From positions 11,178,001 to 11,242,000 of the forward strand of contig NC_083607.1 of assembly GCF_029168945.1 (NCBI RefSeq): DNA of 64,000 nt. Direction: 5' to 3'. Positions 1 to 11,039 of this stretch are shown piece after piece; the first letter of the stretch is position 1; each line of letters begins with the position of its first letter. The DNA comes from Cannabis sativa (Eukaryota; Streptophyta; Magnoliopsida; Rosales; Cannabaceae). A program made the translations under genes and the position numbers. The notes below the pieces were generated by a model. The model was given only the letters and a program-made list of their open reading frames with translations. It made no database searches and had not been told where the DNA came from.

Positions 1-221
1 AATCAATTGGAGAAATTGAGAGAATTATACAAATATTATCTTATATTATGTAAACATTCTATAAAATCCCAGAAATAAGATGGACTCGTGGAGTATGAAG
101 AATTTACTTTAAACCCACGTAAGAACCTTCTGGTTATTTATAGTCATTAATTATTATTCTTGAGTTTATTTATTACTTTAAGGCTCGGTTATTGGTTATT
201 AACGAAAAATCTACATCAACA
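1..221 (+). repeat. 3' part of the 5' LTR of the Tat-type Gypsy element
   Basis: It aligns with the sequence ending at 10758, sharing features such as GACTCGT-GAGTATGAAGAAT and TTTATTTATTACTTTAA. It ends in CATCAACA; the other LTR ends in GCGTTAACA. The following bases, TTAGTGCTTTCATTGAGAGC, are where the primer-binding site should lie; a TGG start has decayed to TTA. The LTR start is outside the window. Confidence 0.75.
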
Positions 222-1097
222 GTTTAGTGCTTTCATTGAGAGCCTTGTGAGAATAAAACTCAAGAAAAAAAAGCTTCCTTAAAATATATTCAAATCTTCC
301 ATCCATGGCAAATGACACTCCTTAAAACGAAGATAATCAACCGGGAGAGACAACTCAACGTCCGAGGAAAGAACACAAGAATTCCCATAGGACAAATGCG
401 ACTGAGACTCCTCACTTGGGAGGAGGAAATGGAGAAGGAGGATTTAAACAAATTGGGGGTGGAATCCCAAAAACACATAGTGAGGAAGCGTACGATCCCA
501 TAAGATACGTGTCATTAGTGAGAAAATAGACAACTCCGACAATCATTTGCATAATCAAATTAGAGGAATGCTGAGTTAGAATGCGAGGCTATGACTGCAT
601 GGGCTGCACGCGACGATGCACCTCCTAACAAACCAAACACATCCACTAGGAAACCTTGGTAGAGACCTAAAGGCTTAAGAACCAAGAGACATGGGGAAAC
701 TCCTAGAGGCGATAACCACGCAAATCCCACGAATCCCCATGATGACCTACCACGGAATACAAGGGATATTCTAGTTGACGAAGGAGGCCCCCAATGTCAG
801 GGAAACACCGGCAATAGAGAAACTCTACCCAATGAACTAGGAACCTCTTGCAGAAACACAGCTCGTGGGAATGTGCAACCTGACAACCCAGAGTCGTCTC
901 GCATGAACGCAGATGCCAAGCAAACACGACCTAAGGACTAGGGGTTCACTCAACATGATGTGAGGGGTGTGGGAGGATGACGCATGTCAGGCCGTCTGCC
1001 AAGACACTCATAGAGACCAAACCAAAATGATAGAGATAGCACGTAAACCTAATTTAGTAGGGGACGTGTGTCAAATCTCTTTTGAAGATGTAGGCCT

Positions 1098-2510
1098 ATG
1101 CGAAAGGAACCCCAAGAAATAGGATCAAGTACTGGTCCCAGTGGGTTGAGGTCAAGGACTCGTGGTCAGAGTAGATCGACCAGAACTCATGCACATGAAA
1201 GAAAAACACGGAGTGAGGAGGATACAAGTTGCCATTATCACGATGAACAGGAGAGCATAAGCGATTCTCAGAGTTATTAATCGAAAAGTTACTCTACAAT
1301 AAGGTCAATTTGTAATTACGACCAAATGATTAAAAGGCGATGCTATCCTGATCTTCGTGAACAATTAATTAAACTTTAGACAGCCTGACTTACATGAGCA
1401 TTTGAACTGTAATGTTCTAGATCTCTAAATTGGCTAAATCAGAATACATCTCGTGTAGCAACAAGTCGAGCACCCAACCTTGGAGCAAATTAAACTGAGA
1501 GTAATTCAGCTGGAAGATAAGTTCAAGCGACACCAAGATGGGGAATATGGGAAATTGAAAAGGTATGATTTAGATTAGGAGACAAAACCTTTTCACCCTA
1601 ATATACTCAATTCCCAATTCCCTCAAGGATTCAAGAATCCACATGTCATGCAATATGATGGAACAACCTACATAGTTGCACATCTAAAGAATTTCAACAA
1701 TATAATGCGAGCAAGCAATGTTTCCAACAACTTGTGTTGCATATTATCCCAACCACCTCTTACTGGGGCAGCGAGCATCTAGATTGATAAATTTACCAAT
1801 ACCTCTATTACCTCATGGGAGCAGTTATCCAATGAATTTAAGAAGGAATTCCATGTTGCGATTTACAAAAGATTAGAAGCATCCTCGTTGACGAATATTA
1901 AGCAACAGCCAGGGGATTTGTTAAAGGCTTATCTAAGTCATTTTAGTACAACAGCAGCAAAAGTAAGAAACTTGAATGATAGTATATTTAATTAACAACT
2001 CTCCAGGCGAATTGAGGGATGATCTTCAGGGTCGCCCAGTTAGAACAATCAATGAATTAAATGACAGAGCATTAGGCTTCGTGTGAGGAAGAAGCATAGA
2101 ACTAGATAAAAATGCTTATATCGGGCTCGAGAGATAAACCTAGCTCGATTACAACTACTGTAAGTACTGTAATAGAAAAAGTGGGAAATTTGATCTAGAA
2201 TGGGACGAATGGAAAAAGGAAAGATGAATCAAAAGATTCATCAAGATATAAGAAGAAACAAAAGAAACACGAGAAGTATGTTCCCATACTGTTTATACAG
2301 AATTAAATGAAACCTGTGAAATAATTTTTCTCACAAACGAGAATCTAGTCACTTTTCAAAGGCCCGAACCTATGAGGCACTCAAGAAGTAAGCGAGATCC
2401 AAACAAATATTGACAATTCCACAGAGACAATTGACATACTACTGATGAATGTCACCAATTAAAGGATAAGATCGAATGACTCATTTCCCGAGGCTATCTC
2501 AGACAGTACG
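1098..2510 (+). pseudogene. gag relic of the Tat-type Gypsy element
   Basis: Broken reading frames here resemble a retrotransposon gag (capsid) protein. Around 1620-1980 they read NSQFPQGFKN, YDGTTYIVAHLKNF and SWEQLSNEFKKEFH, which fits the plant Gypsy gag core: Y-x-G...HL-x-F followed by W..L...F. Near 2405-2515 comes FHRDN-x-HTTDECHQLKDKIE then LISRGYLRQYV, the gag-protease linker typical of Tat/Gypsy polyproteins (FHRDHGHdTEEC...LI.RGYL). Several stop codons interrupt it, two of them within this linker. The N-terminal part (1098-1280) is basic and Ser/Arg-rich. The product would package the RNA in virus-like particles, but this copy cannot make it. Confidence 0.7.
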
Positions 2511-2814
2511 TAAGAAACAAGGGGAATGAACAAAACTAGCCCAAGAACCAAAATCAAAACCAAGGTCTACAACCTTCCCAAATTGAGGGTGGGACATCGT
2601 TGTTATTTTTGGAGGGCCGCATCTTGCGGGAACCAGCAATAGTGCAAAAAAGGGTATATAAATCAAGTTAAAAATCAAGAATCTACTTTTGCACCAGAGC
2701 CCCTTAAGTGTGCGATGTCTGAGGAACCACCAATGATCTTCACAAATGTGGATGCAACATATGTACGGTTCCCACACTCAAATCCCTTGGTTATCACAGT
2801 CTAGCTCGCGAACA

Positions 2815-3190
2815 AAAGAATAAAAAGAGTTCTCATTGACAATTGGAGTTTTGTTAATATTATTTACACGGAAACACTGAGGAAGATGGGGCTAGAAGAT
2901 GCCAAATTAAGACCATGTATGGTGAATTTATGTGGCTTCAAGAGGGATAGTGTTGCGAGCCTTGGCACCATTGAACTACAACTTACTATGGGAGAACCCC
3001 CATTTTCAGCGACCCAAATGCAAGAGTTCCTAGTGCTGGATATCTCTTAGGTATACAATATACTAATGGGTCGCCCTGCACTTACAGGGTTAGGGGCGGT
3101 CAACTAGATAAAGCACCTATCCTTGAAATTCTCAACTCACTTTGGAGTCGGGAGAGTGAAAGGTGACCAGCTGACAGCCAGATAGTGCTA
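2815..3190 (+). pseudogene. Retropepsin-like protease relic of the Tat-type element
   Basis: The frame reads [20 protein letters not shown] and later [18 protein letters not shown] and GVGRVKGDQLTAR. This follows the aspartic protease domain of Tat/Gypsy polyproteins, where the active site is usually D-N/T-G-S-S and the second landmark is Y-N-A-I-L-G-R-P. In this copy the glycine after the active Asp-Asn is a Trp, so the catalytic loop is probably dead. In-frame stops occur after DIS and after GAVN. The protease would normally cut the Gag-Pol precursor. It lies between the gag relic and the reverse transcriptase, in the usual order. Confidence 0.7.
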
Positions 3191-3466
3191 TGGTGTGGAA
3201 TTAAATACACGAAGGGAAAATCACCAGCTCATAGTAATTTTAACAGACGAGAATAAGGAATGCGAGAAGGAAGACTTGGATCCTAAGATCCAAGATGAGT
3301 ACAACCAACTCTAGGCGCAATTGAAGAGTTGGAAGAAGTGAATTTAGACCCAAATAGCCCGACTAAATGTGCTAACATTGGGAAGGATTTGGGAGAAGAG
3401 CTAAAATAGCAATTAATCACATTTCTAAAGGCAAACCAAGACCAAATTTCTTAGAGCCATTTAGAC

Positions 3467-4471
3467 ATGGTCGGGATCGACCTAAATTTTATTTGCCACC
3501 ATCTCAACATTGATACATCTTACCCATCAAAGCACGAAGAGGTTGACAAATTATTAACCAGCAACTTCTTAAGAGAAGCATTTTACCCCTCGTGGATCTC
3601 GAATCCTATTCTCGTTCCTAAATTAAACGGGACATGGAGAACCTGCATAGACTTTTTCGACTTGAATAAAGCATGTCTGAAAGACTGTGTCCAGTTGCCA
3701 GGAATCGACCAGCTAGCTGATCCGTCAGCAGGATATGAGTTGATGACCTTTATGGACACATATTCTAGATACAAACAGATTAAAAAGCATGTGCCATATC
3801 AAGAACACACAAGCTTCGTTAAAAATATGAGGTTGTATTGTTATAAGGTCATGTCATTCGGACTCAAAAATGTTAGAGCAACATATCAACGTCTTATGAA
3901 TGGTATGTTGGAAAAGAAAATAGGTCGGAACATGAAAGTATATGTAGATGATATACTAGTAAAGTCAGTCAAAAGCAAGAATCATGTAGAAGACCTCGTG
4001 GAATGCTTCACAATATTGAAAAAATTCAATATGAAGCTAAATCCAAAAAAATGTTCATTCAGGGTATCCTTAGGAAAGTTTCTTGGTTTTATTGTAAATG
4101 CCAGAGGAATTGAGGCTAACTCCGACAATATAAAGGCACTGTTCAAAATGCCTTCTCTAAAGAAGCCAAAGGAGGCTCAATCTCTAACTAACATAATGGC
4201 AACCTTCACTAGATTCTTCTCAAAATTAATTGATAAGTGTCTCCCATTTTTTAATGTTTTGCAAGGCAACAAAAAATTTGAGTGGAATGAAGAATGCAAG
4301 AAAACCTTTCAAGAAATCAAGAGACATCTTTCAACACCACCAGTACTAGCAAAACCGATAATTGGAGTAGTGTTTTACATTTACTTAGCCATCTCAAAAA
4401 ATTCCATAAGTGAAGCACTAGTGCGAGAAGAGGGCATAAATCAGCAACCGATTTACTATATAAGTAAATGA
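3467..4471 (+). pseudogene. Gypsy reverse transcriptase with connection/RNase H start
   Basis: This 334-residue open frame is the best preserved part of the polyprotein. It shows SWISNPILVPKLNGTWRTC, DFFDLNKAC, the palm motif FMDTYSRYKQI (family norm FMDAYSGYNQI), MSFGLKNVRATYQRLMN, and the catalytic box YVDDILVKS about residues 163-171. The thumb/connection follows with FLGFIVNARGIEAN and FEWNEECKKTF. The enzyme would copy element RNA into DNA in the cytoplasmic particle. The frame stops at IYYISK and continues in another frame from 4468, with an ATGA overlap, so a frameshift separates RT from RNase H. The chosen ATG is internal; the real domain starts a little upstream in the polyprotein. 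Confidence 0.88.
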
Positions 4472-4740
4472 TTACTAGGGGTAGAATCATGGTACCCCCA
4501 CTAGAGATGCTCACACTCAGCTTGGTACACACCTCGAGAAAATTACGACCTTATTATCAAGCACATCTCATCAAAGTTTTGATAGACCAGCCTTTGCGAC
4601 AAGTATTATCAAAACCTAATGTATCTCATAAATTGATAAAGTGGTCGATCAAATTGGGTAAATTTGAAATAAAAGACCATCCTCGAGTTGCCATCAAGGG
4701 ACATGCTTTAGTCGACTTCCTGGTAAAAGGAGTAAATTGA
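4468..4740 (+). pseudogene. First RNase H domain end and tether, Tat-type Gypsy
   Basis: The frame continues the reverse transcriptase: PPLEMLTLSLVHTSRKLRPY, then IDQPLRQVLSKPNVSHKL and KWSIKLGKFEIKDHPR, ending with KGHALVDFLVKG. This is the standard C-terminal part of the Ty3/Gypsy RNase H plus connection (L.V.TDQPL...W...L.EF.I...PR...KGQ.LADFL). It would degrade the RNA strand of RNA-DNA hybrids. It is shifted relative to the upstream frame, so it is broken in this copy. The stop at 4738-4740 separates it from the second RNase H. Confidence 0.8.
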
Positions 4741-4773
4741 GGAGAAGACTCCAGATCAGGAACAAATCAGGAA

Positions 4774-5160
4774 GTGTGGAAACTATTTGTAGATGGTGCT
4801 TTGAATGAAGATGGCTCAAGGGTACGCGTTATAGTGGTATCTCTTAAAAAATTTAAGTTTTACTATGCATTAAGGTTCCAGTTTAATGCTTCAAATAATA
4901 AGGCAGAATACGATGCCTTAGTAGTAGGACTGGGCATCACTGAAGCCTTAAAAGCCATATCAGTTCAATGGTTCAGCGATTCACAACTGATCGTGAATCA
5001 AGTATTTGGTGAATACCAAGCAAAAGTTACCAAGATGGAAAAATATCTAGAGAAAGTTTGAAAGAACTTGGAAAAGTTCGATTACTTTAAAATCAAGCAA
5101 GTTCCCAGAGAAAAAAACTCTAATGTTCAAGCCTTAGCAAAGTTGGCGTTACAATTTGAC
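4774..5160 (+). pseudogene. Second (archaeal-like) RNase H domain, Tat hallmark
   Basis: The frame begins WKLFVDGALNEDGSR, with the first catalytic Asp, continues ASNNKAEYDALVVGL with the Glu, and SVQWFSDSQLIVNQVFGEY with the next Asp. After a stop at about 5061 it goes on as FKIKQVPREKN and ALAKLAL. A second RNase H after the ordinary one, with the signature ASNNEAEYEAL...SDSQL..NQ..GEYQ, is known in Tat-lineage Gypsy elements and is the main reason for the lineage call. The D, E and D catalytic residues look intact, but at least one stop codon breaks the frame. Confidence 0.82.
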
Positions 5161-5229
5161 TTATACAAATTGAATTTAGTTCCAGTAGAAGTGTTGTGCG
5201 AGCAAGTATCTGCAAAGCTGAAAAGTAAG

Positions 5230-5520
5230 ACATAGAAATGATAGATACGAGTCCCACATGGTCGACTCCCATAATTAAGTACTTGGTGAATGGAGAACTT
5301 CTGACAGATAAAGATAAGACACGCAGACTCATATGAAATTCTGAGATACACACTTTCGATGTTAACTTTACAGACTAGGGTACTCCATGCATTTATTGCG
5401 ATGTGTGCTCCCATTAAAAGTCTTGCAAATTATTAGAGAAATTTATGAGGCCTTTTGTGGAGATCATGCAGGATGGCAATGTCTATCTAAAATTATAAAT
5501 TTGCATAGCTTAATGGCTCG
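5230..5520 (+). pseudogene. Truncated integrase: linker and zinc-finger start only
   Basis: Broken frames read TSPTWSTPIIKYLVNGELL and then VLQIIREIYEAFCGDHAG followed by LSKIINLHS. This matches the region before and at the start of the Gypsy integrase zinc finger (usually EIHEG.CG.H.GG). The first zinc-binding His is Tyr in this copy. After a stop near 5522 nothing resembles the rest of the finger, the DDE catalytic core or the C-terminal domain, so most of the integrase has been deleted. Confidence 0.7.
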
Positions 5521-5689
5521 CTGATAAAAATCACCTAGAACAACGAGCACTTGAAACCCTATTAGTAGTTATTGATTCTAGTGTATTGAATTATTTATGT
5601 AAAAGTAATTCATTTTTATAAATACATCTTATCTTAAGTAATCGTAAAGCATTTCTTTAAAATTACTTGGGGATATATGAATATACAAT

Positions 5690-5825
5690 TACTAGGCTTG
5701 ATAATGCCTAGAAATATATTCTAATTACTAACTAGGTTGGATAATGCATAGAAATAACTAGGCTCACTCAAAAATGACTAGAAATAACTAGGTTCACTCT
5801 ATGATGCCTAGAAACAACAATAAAG
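5690..5825 (+). repeat. Short tandem repeats in the Gypsy 3' region
   Basis: Four imperfect units of about 30-37 bp share the pattern ACTAGG(C/T)T...AT-ATGCCTAGAAATA. They sit just after the truncated integrase. Tat and Ogre elements are known to carry tandem repeats in their untranslated parts; applying that here is inference. Confidence 0.65.
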
Positions 5826-5989
5826 AAAATTACAAAAAGATAAAAGAGATTGATTAAAGCTAGTTTAAAACAGTAGAAAGTCTTGTATCAATCTAATTGC
5901 GATATGAATAAATAACGGCTCACATATATAGCAAGTACTATAAAAAGAGATCTCATAGTGAGTCTTGATAAATAGTACACAAGCTAAGG

Positions 5990-6190
5990 TGCGGATAGAG
6001 GACTAACTTTTCGCACATGAGCAATCAAAAATGTTCAAAACAATCAAGTACTGTCCAAAACATTTAAGTTTGCTCTTTACTCGATATTAACTACTTGCAC
6101 GTGAGTGATAAAAAATGTTCAAAATTAACCAACTGCTCAAAACATTTAAGTTCCTTCTTTACTCAATATTGAAAATTGAGAAAATGTGTT
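5990..6190 (+). repeat. Two-copy direct repeat of about 90 bp
   Basis: Two neighbouring units share CACATGAGCAATCAAAAATG / CACGTGAGTGATAAAAAATG, GTTCAAAA, AAAACATTTAAGTT and CTTTACTC(G/A)ATATT. They lie between the integrase relic and the antisense ORF. Confidence 0.65.
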
Positions 6191-6453
6191 TTGATAAAGT
6201 TATGTAGGCAAAGCTTACTCAAGAGCTATAATGCATAATATAATCACAATAATTACAAGCTCGTATATTTTTTTTTTCAAAAGTAGATGAAATGTATATA
6301 AACAAAAAATGGCATAAAATTATGGTGTAATTAAAGCTAAGTTGGTCATCCAACAAAACAAAATGAAATTAATTACATAAATAAGAAATGCCACAAAGGA
6401 CCAGGTAATGTCTCGACTAGAAGGCCATTGTTCAAAAGAAGATGTTATTTAAA

Positions 6454-9218
6454 CTAAGTTTTCATGGTAGGAGACTTAGAGGGTACATTGTCTTCTTCCA
6501 CATCAGCAACCTCGACCTCATTCTCCTTGTCGGAGCTAACATCCTCCTCTTCCTTAGTTTGCTTGAAATAGTCCATCATCACCCAAAAAACTGAGGTCCA
6601 TGTCTTTATTTTCTAACGAAGCTTTATAAATGGTGTGTTTGCCATCAAAGTAACCCTTACGCAAGCATCTTCTCTTAGACTCATCAAGGTCTTTTGGGGC
6701 TTTTTAGGGGGATTCGAGTTGTTGTTTCAAGTTGTCAACTTCTGCCTTTAGTGCCTTCTCAAACTTCCCCAGATCTTCAACGTGTTTCTTGAAACAAGTA
6801 ATCTCTATTCGAACATCATTCCACTGAGTGACTAGTAGCTAGTAGTGGTCATTGGCCTTACGAAGCTCCAGCCTTAAGTGGTTAAAGTTTTGAAGACTTT
6901 TTTGGTAAGCCATAAACATAAGAAAAGAAGCCTGTATGAAATATGAAGTTAGAGAGAGAAGTAGGAGAAGGTATAATGAAACTAAGAAGTCAAAAAACTA
7001 ACTGACTACTTGAGATCAACACTTCATGCCAAGAGGTTGTTCTGGGCACTGTTATTGATCAGGTTCCAGTCATCTGATTGGAAAGTCCTAAAATGGTGAC
7101 ATGATTGAGTCACATATAACGAGAAAGCGTTAGAACCTTCAATACTAGCATTCGGTGGCAACAGACAAGTGGGGTCCAATATCATAACTTGTGGCTTGGC
7201 TGCAGAAAAAGTAACTTGGTGGACAGACCCCAAGGTTGGCTTGTCTGCGCTCGCATATTTATGGACCAGAGTAGAATTAGGTGGGGAAGATTATCCTTTT
7301 CAATAACAATGTCAAAGGAAGTAGTTTTCTTTTTGCTAGTTCCCTTCTTCTTCTTGGTAGCCTTGGGTTGCTTTTTAGAAGTGTCTGCTTCAGAGGCACT
7401 TCACTTTTTGCCTTGCTTGATCGAGACATTGGGGGTGTAAAAGAGATTTTCCAAGTCATGTCTACAAAAATAAAACAAAGGGAGGTTAAAATTTGTAAGG
7501 TGAGGATAAACGTAAAGTGGCGAGATCAAAACTCTCACCTAATTAATTTCTAGAAGTGCTAGGCGAGGAGGGATTGCTATTAGAATTACTAAACTCCCTA
7601 GAACCAGTGATCATAAAGAGATCAAGAGAATTAAGTGAAGACATGTCCTAATCCCATCTAGCAGCCCTATGCATATTTGTAACATATTGGTGATCAATTC
7701 CATAATAAGAACTATTACTAGTCAACTAGGCGTGGAACTTTGGTTACCAACTATCAAGCCTATGAGCAATCAAGTGAACACAGTTTCTAGATGAAAAAGT
7801 TAAAATGAATATTTTTAAATTGTACTAAAGTTGTTGGCTCATTCCTAAGGGCAGTAGGAGACAATCCGTAAAAGCAAGAAGTTTTACCTCATGCAGCCCT
7901 TTCTTAAACCTCAGTAACTTCCCGCGTGGTTATGTTATTTAAGTAGTGGGTAGTCGCTATCCTCTTCTTCTTCAGACACTGGGATCTGCTGCCAAGTCGG
8001 TTACTTGGGGTCCTTAAAATCCATGGTACACTGATCCTTTTTTAGAAGACCACATGACCTATAATTGTTGTCATGGAGTAAGAAATCTACCACTCGCAAA
8101 CTAATGGGTAGGTTCACCAGGATTTAATGTCGCCTTTAAACTACTTGTGTTAGGATTGGTCTCTTTAAAGCAGCTAAAGATGAGAAATAAAAGAACAAGG
8201 AATTAGTTAAGATATCCAACCATGAAAATTCAAACTCTAAACCAACATTTTGGGAATGATAGATACTTACGTAAAATTCTAAACTAGATGGTATTTATTG
8301 GGTGAAGTCCTGTTGTCCAAAAGAATTCATTCTTAAACTCCTTCTTATTGGGAATAAAAATGATTTTATAATCATTGGAATGGGTGCCCAAATAGTAGAA
8401 GCCACATGAACAATTCTTCCTCACAGGGCATACTTTAGTTGCATAAAAGCATGTAATCTCAAAGGGGGTTGGACACTCCCACCCTAAGATATGATAAAGT
8501 TACTTTAGACATGCGAGGATCCTATAAGAATTTGGGGCGAGCTAAAAGGCGTGACCCCAAGGTAATTACAAAAGTCCTTGAAATGTTGCCTAAGGGAAAG
8601 GACAGCCCCTGCCTTAACCTGCTCGACACTCCAAGCTCCTATCCATGAAGAGTCACCGGTACTGCAACCTTCGTCATTCAAGAGGCGAGATGGGGGAAAC
8701 AACTAAATTTGTCAGGCATGACAGAACTTATACGAGATACCTTCTCATTTTTAATACCACGACCTCAAAAATTAAGCCACGTAAGGGGCGATTGATCTAA
8801 CTTTAGATTTAATTAATTCAGCCTTGAAGGTAACATTAGCGTTCTGAGGCATCTTGAACTTTTGAGCTTTAGGAGCCATGATGTCAAAATTATGATCACC
8901 TGGTTGAAAAGCAATAGTGACTTAGGGTAAAAATGATGGTCTTACTAAGGGGATTTTTCCTAAACTGAGCAATTTAGGCCAGGTTGCTTGTCATATAAAA
9001 CAACACCTACCCTCAATAATTTCATCTATATATTGCCTATAGCAAGCTAATGTTTCTTCTTGACTAGCTCTAAGGGAGTGCTTCCTAATTTTTTTACCAT
9101 TTATCTCAAGTATGGATTGAGGTTTATGGGTCTGGGGTTTAAAAATAACGACTTCAAATTTGAGATTATCGAGTTCTACATGGTTAGGGTGTTCGTAATC
9201 TTGATCAGAATGAGGCAT
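6454..9218 (-). pseudogene. Decayed antisense ORF of the Tat-type element (aORF-like)
   Basis: On the minus strand a broken coding region runs from an ATG at 9218 to a stop at 6454. It starts MPHSDQDYEHPNHVELDNL and continues KPQSILEINGKKIRKHS and ETLACYRQYIDEII. Near 7280-7460 it is basic and Lys/Arg/Pro-rich. The end (about 6910-6454) is charged and coiled-coil-like, with QWNDVRIEITCFKKH and EDLGKFEKALKAEVDNLKQ, then an acidic tail (KEEEDVSSDKENEVEVADVE). Tat elements such as Grande carry an ORF of unknown function in antisense between integrase and 3' LTR; position, strand and low-complexity C-terminus fit that. Stops and frame changes show decay. I do not recognise a catalytic domain. Confidence 0.6.
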
Positions 9219-9824
9219 TGTCTTGATTGAAAGAAAAAATATCTAAAAATTTTGGAAATACAGAACATAAAAGCTCAAGACCTATGAATCATCTAACCCT
9301 AAAATTTTAGCCTTAAGTTGTTAAGAAAAACCCTATTTAAAGACAATACCATACAAGAAATTGACAATAAAAAATATATACATATGGAATACAATAATGA
9401 AAGAACAATGGTGGAAAAATATACTTACTCGGCAGCTGGAAGGAAGAAAACCTCAAAGAATTCTCATTGAGAACTTCTGATGCTGAGGGTCTGGTTTGTA
9501 GCAATGCTGAGATTTAGAAGAAAAACTTCTAGAAATTTGAAGGAAGAATATGAGAGATAAAGAGGGCATGTAATTTTAGAGAGAATAAGGGTTGGAATTT
9601 AAATTTCAATGAAGCTTTGTAAAATGGAAATGGCTAAATACAAGGATGCTACTGACCATAAATCCACATAATGGTAATCGTTGAATCGCAATGATGACTG
9701 ATCGAATGGACGGAAACTTTTGAAAAAAAAGGGCCAGGTCAATAAATGCTGAAATGATATTTTTCTCGAAGTACTAAACTGCCAAAATGAAGCATGCATT
9801 TTCTTTTCAAAAGGAAAATAAGAT

Positions 9825-10758
9825 TGTACCCTCTGTTAATTAAGAAGTCCTTTTTTTAAAAGTACGTACTTTTCAGGGGACAATAGTTATACTCATATTT
9901 TGAGCAAGCAATATGGTGATGACACGTAGTGAAAGGCTGGAAAATAAACCAGCTCAAGTTATGGAGCAATAAATGTGTTTAAAAACTTGCTTGAAAAAAA
10001 TAATTGGTACAAATATTTGAACTTATTCTTTCAAAGATAGGGACGAGCAGTGGATAATAACTACAATTTTGTGAGACTAGGGAGATGAACAATCAATGAA
10101 TTCTTTAAGAGCTTGCTGCTTCTTGACCCACAAACTTGTGAGTATGCTGAAAGACTAAAGTAATTACTTACGATATAATTTATCTCAGAATTATCGCATT
10201 ATGGCAGTGCCTGCGTTTGCTTCTCTCAACATTACCGAAGGATGCGAGAAGTACTTTCCATATTACACTTAGGCGCAAAAATGTATCTTTAAAGTAAAGC
10301 ATTATAAGATAATCATCTATGTTGCGAGGAGAAGAAGCACAATTAGCACAATTACTTATAGATAAAGACAAGAGCAGTTATAGCGGTTATCTATTTTTAT
10401 TCCATGAGATGTAAATATGAAACATGAAGATTTTCCATGTTTCACAAGCAATTACAAAGATAAGATCTCGAGGAAATAACTGTCAACCTAAAAATCTTAT
10501 AAACAGGGAAAAAAACCTAGAAAATAACGGGGACGATCAATTGAAGAAACAGAGAGAATTATAAAAAAATTATGTTGTATTCTATAAACATTCGATAAAA
10601 TCTCATAAATAAGATAGACTCGTAGAGTATGAAGAATTAACTTCAAAACTACGTAAAAAACTTCTTATTATTTACAATCATTTATTATTAATAATTATTA
10701 TAAAATTTATTTATTACTTTAAGACTCATTTATTGGTTAACAAAAATCTGCGTTAACA
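9825..10758 (+). repeat. 3' LTR of the Tat-type Gypsy element (start uncertain)
   Basis: The end is fixed by similarity of about 10531-10758 to positions 1-221 and by the terminal GCGTTAACA. The start is a guess: TGTACC at 9825 follows a purine-rich run (AAAAGGAAAATAAGA, 9809-9823) that could be the polypurine tract. The 5' LTR copy of this part is outside the window, so the start cannot be confirmed here. Confidence 0.5.
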
Positions 10759-11039
10759 ATAAAATATTTTAAATTTTTTTCTAGTAAAATTTTATATAAT
10801 TTTTCATTGAATTTTTGTCATAATATTTAAAATATATGTTATTTTTGTTTGATAGATATATTTTTTATGAATATAAATTTGAAAAAAAAAATTAAAAGAA
10901 CTACTATAATTAAAGATATATATTTTATAAAAATAAAAATTATTAACTTCGGGTGAATATTTTTGGTGCAAATAAAACTCTCTTATGCATAATCGTATTT
11001 ATATCTATTTCTATGTTATATTAAATGTAAAAAATGTTG
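10759..11039. other. AT-rich spacer without recognisable genes
   Basis: Mostly A/T runs directly after the 3' LTR. I see no coding trace, RNA gene or clear repeat boundary. Confidence 0.5.

Larger units (their letters stand above)
1..10758 (+). mobile_element. Old Ty3/Gypsy retrotransposon, Tat-type, 5' LTR cut by the window edge
   Basis: Positions 1-221 match about 10531-10758 at roughly 80% by eye, so they are the ends of the 5' and 3' LTRs. Between them, on the plus strand, lie relics of gag, protease, reverse transcriptase, RNase H and a second RNase H, then the start of an integrase. A long decayed ORF follows on the opposite strand. A second (archaeal-like) RNase H together with an antisense ORF before the 3' LTR is what is known of the Tat group (Grande, Retand, Ogre relatives); placing this element there is inference. 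Stop codons and frameshifts occur throughout and most of the integrase is missing, so it cannot move by itself. The target-site duplication cannot be checked because the left end is outside the window. Confidence 0.85.
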
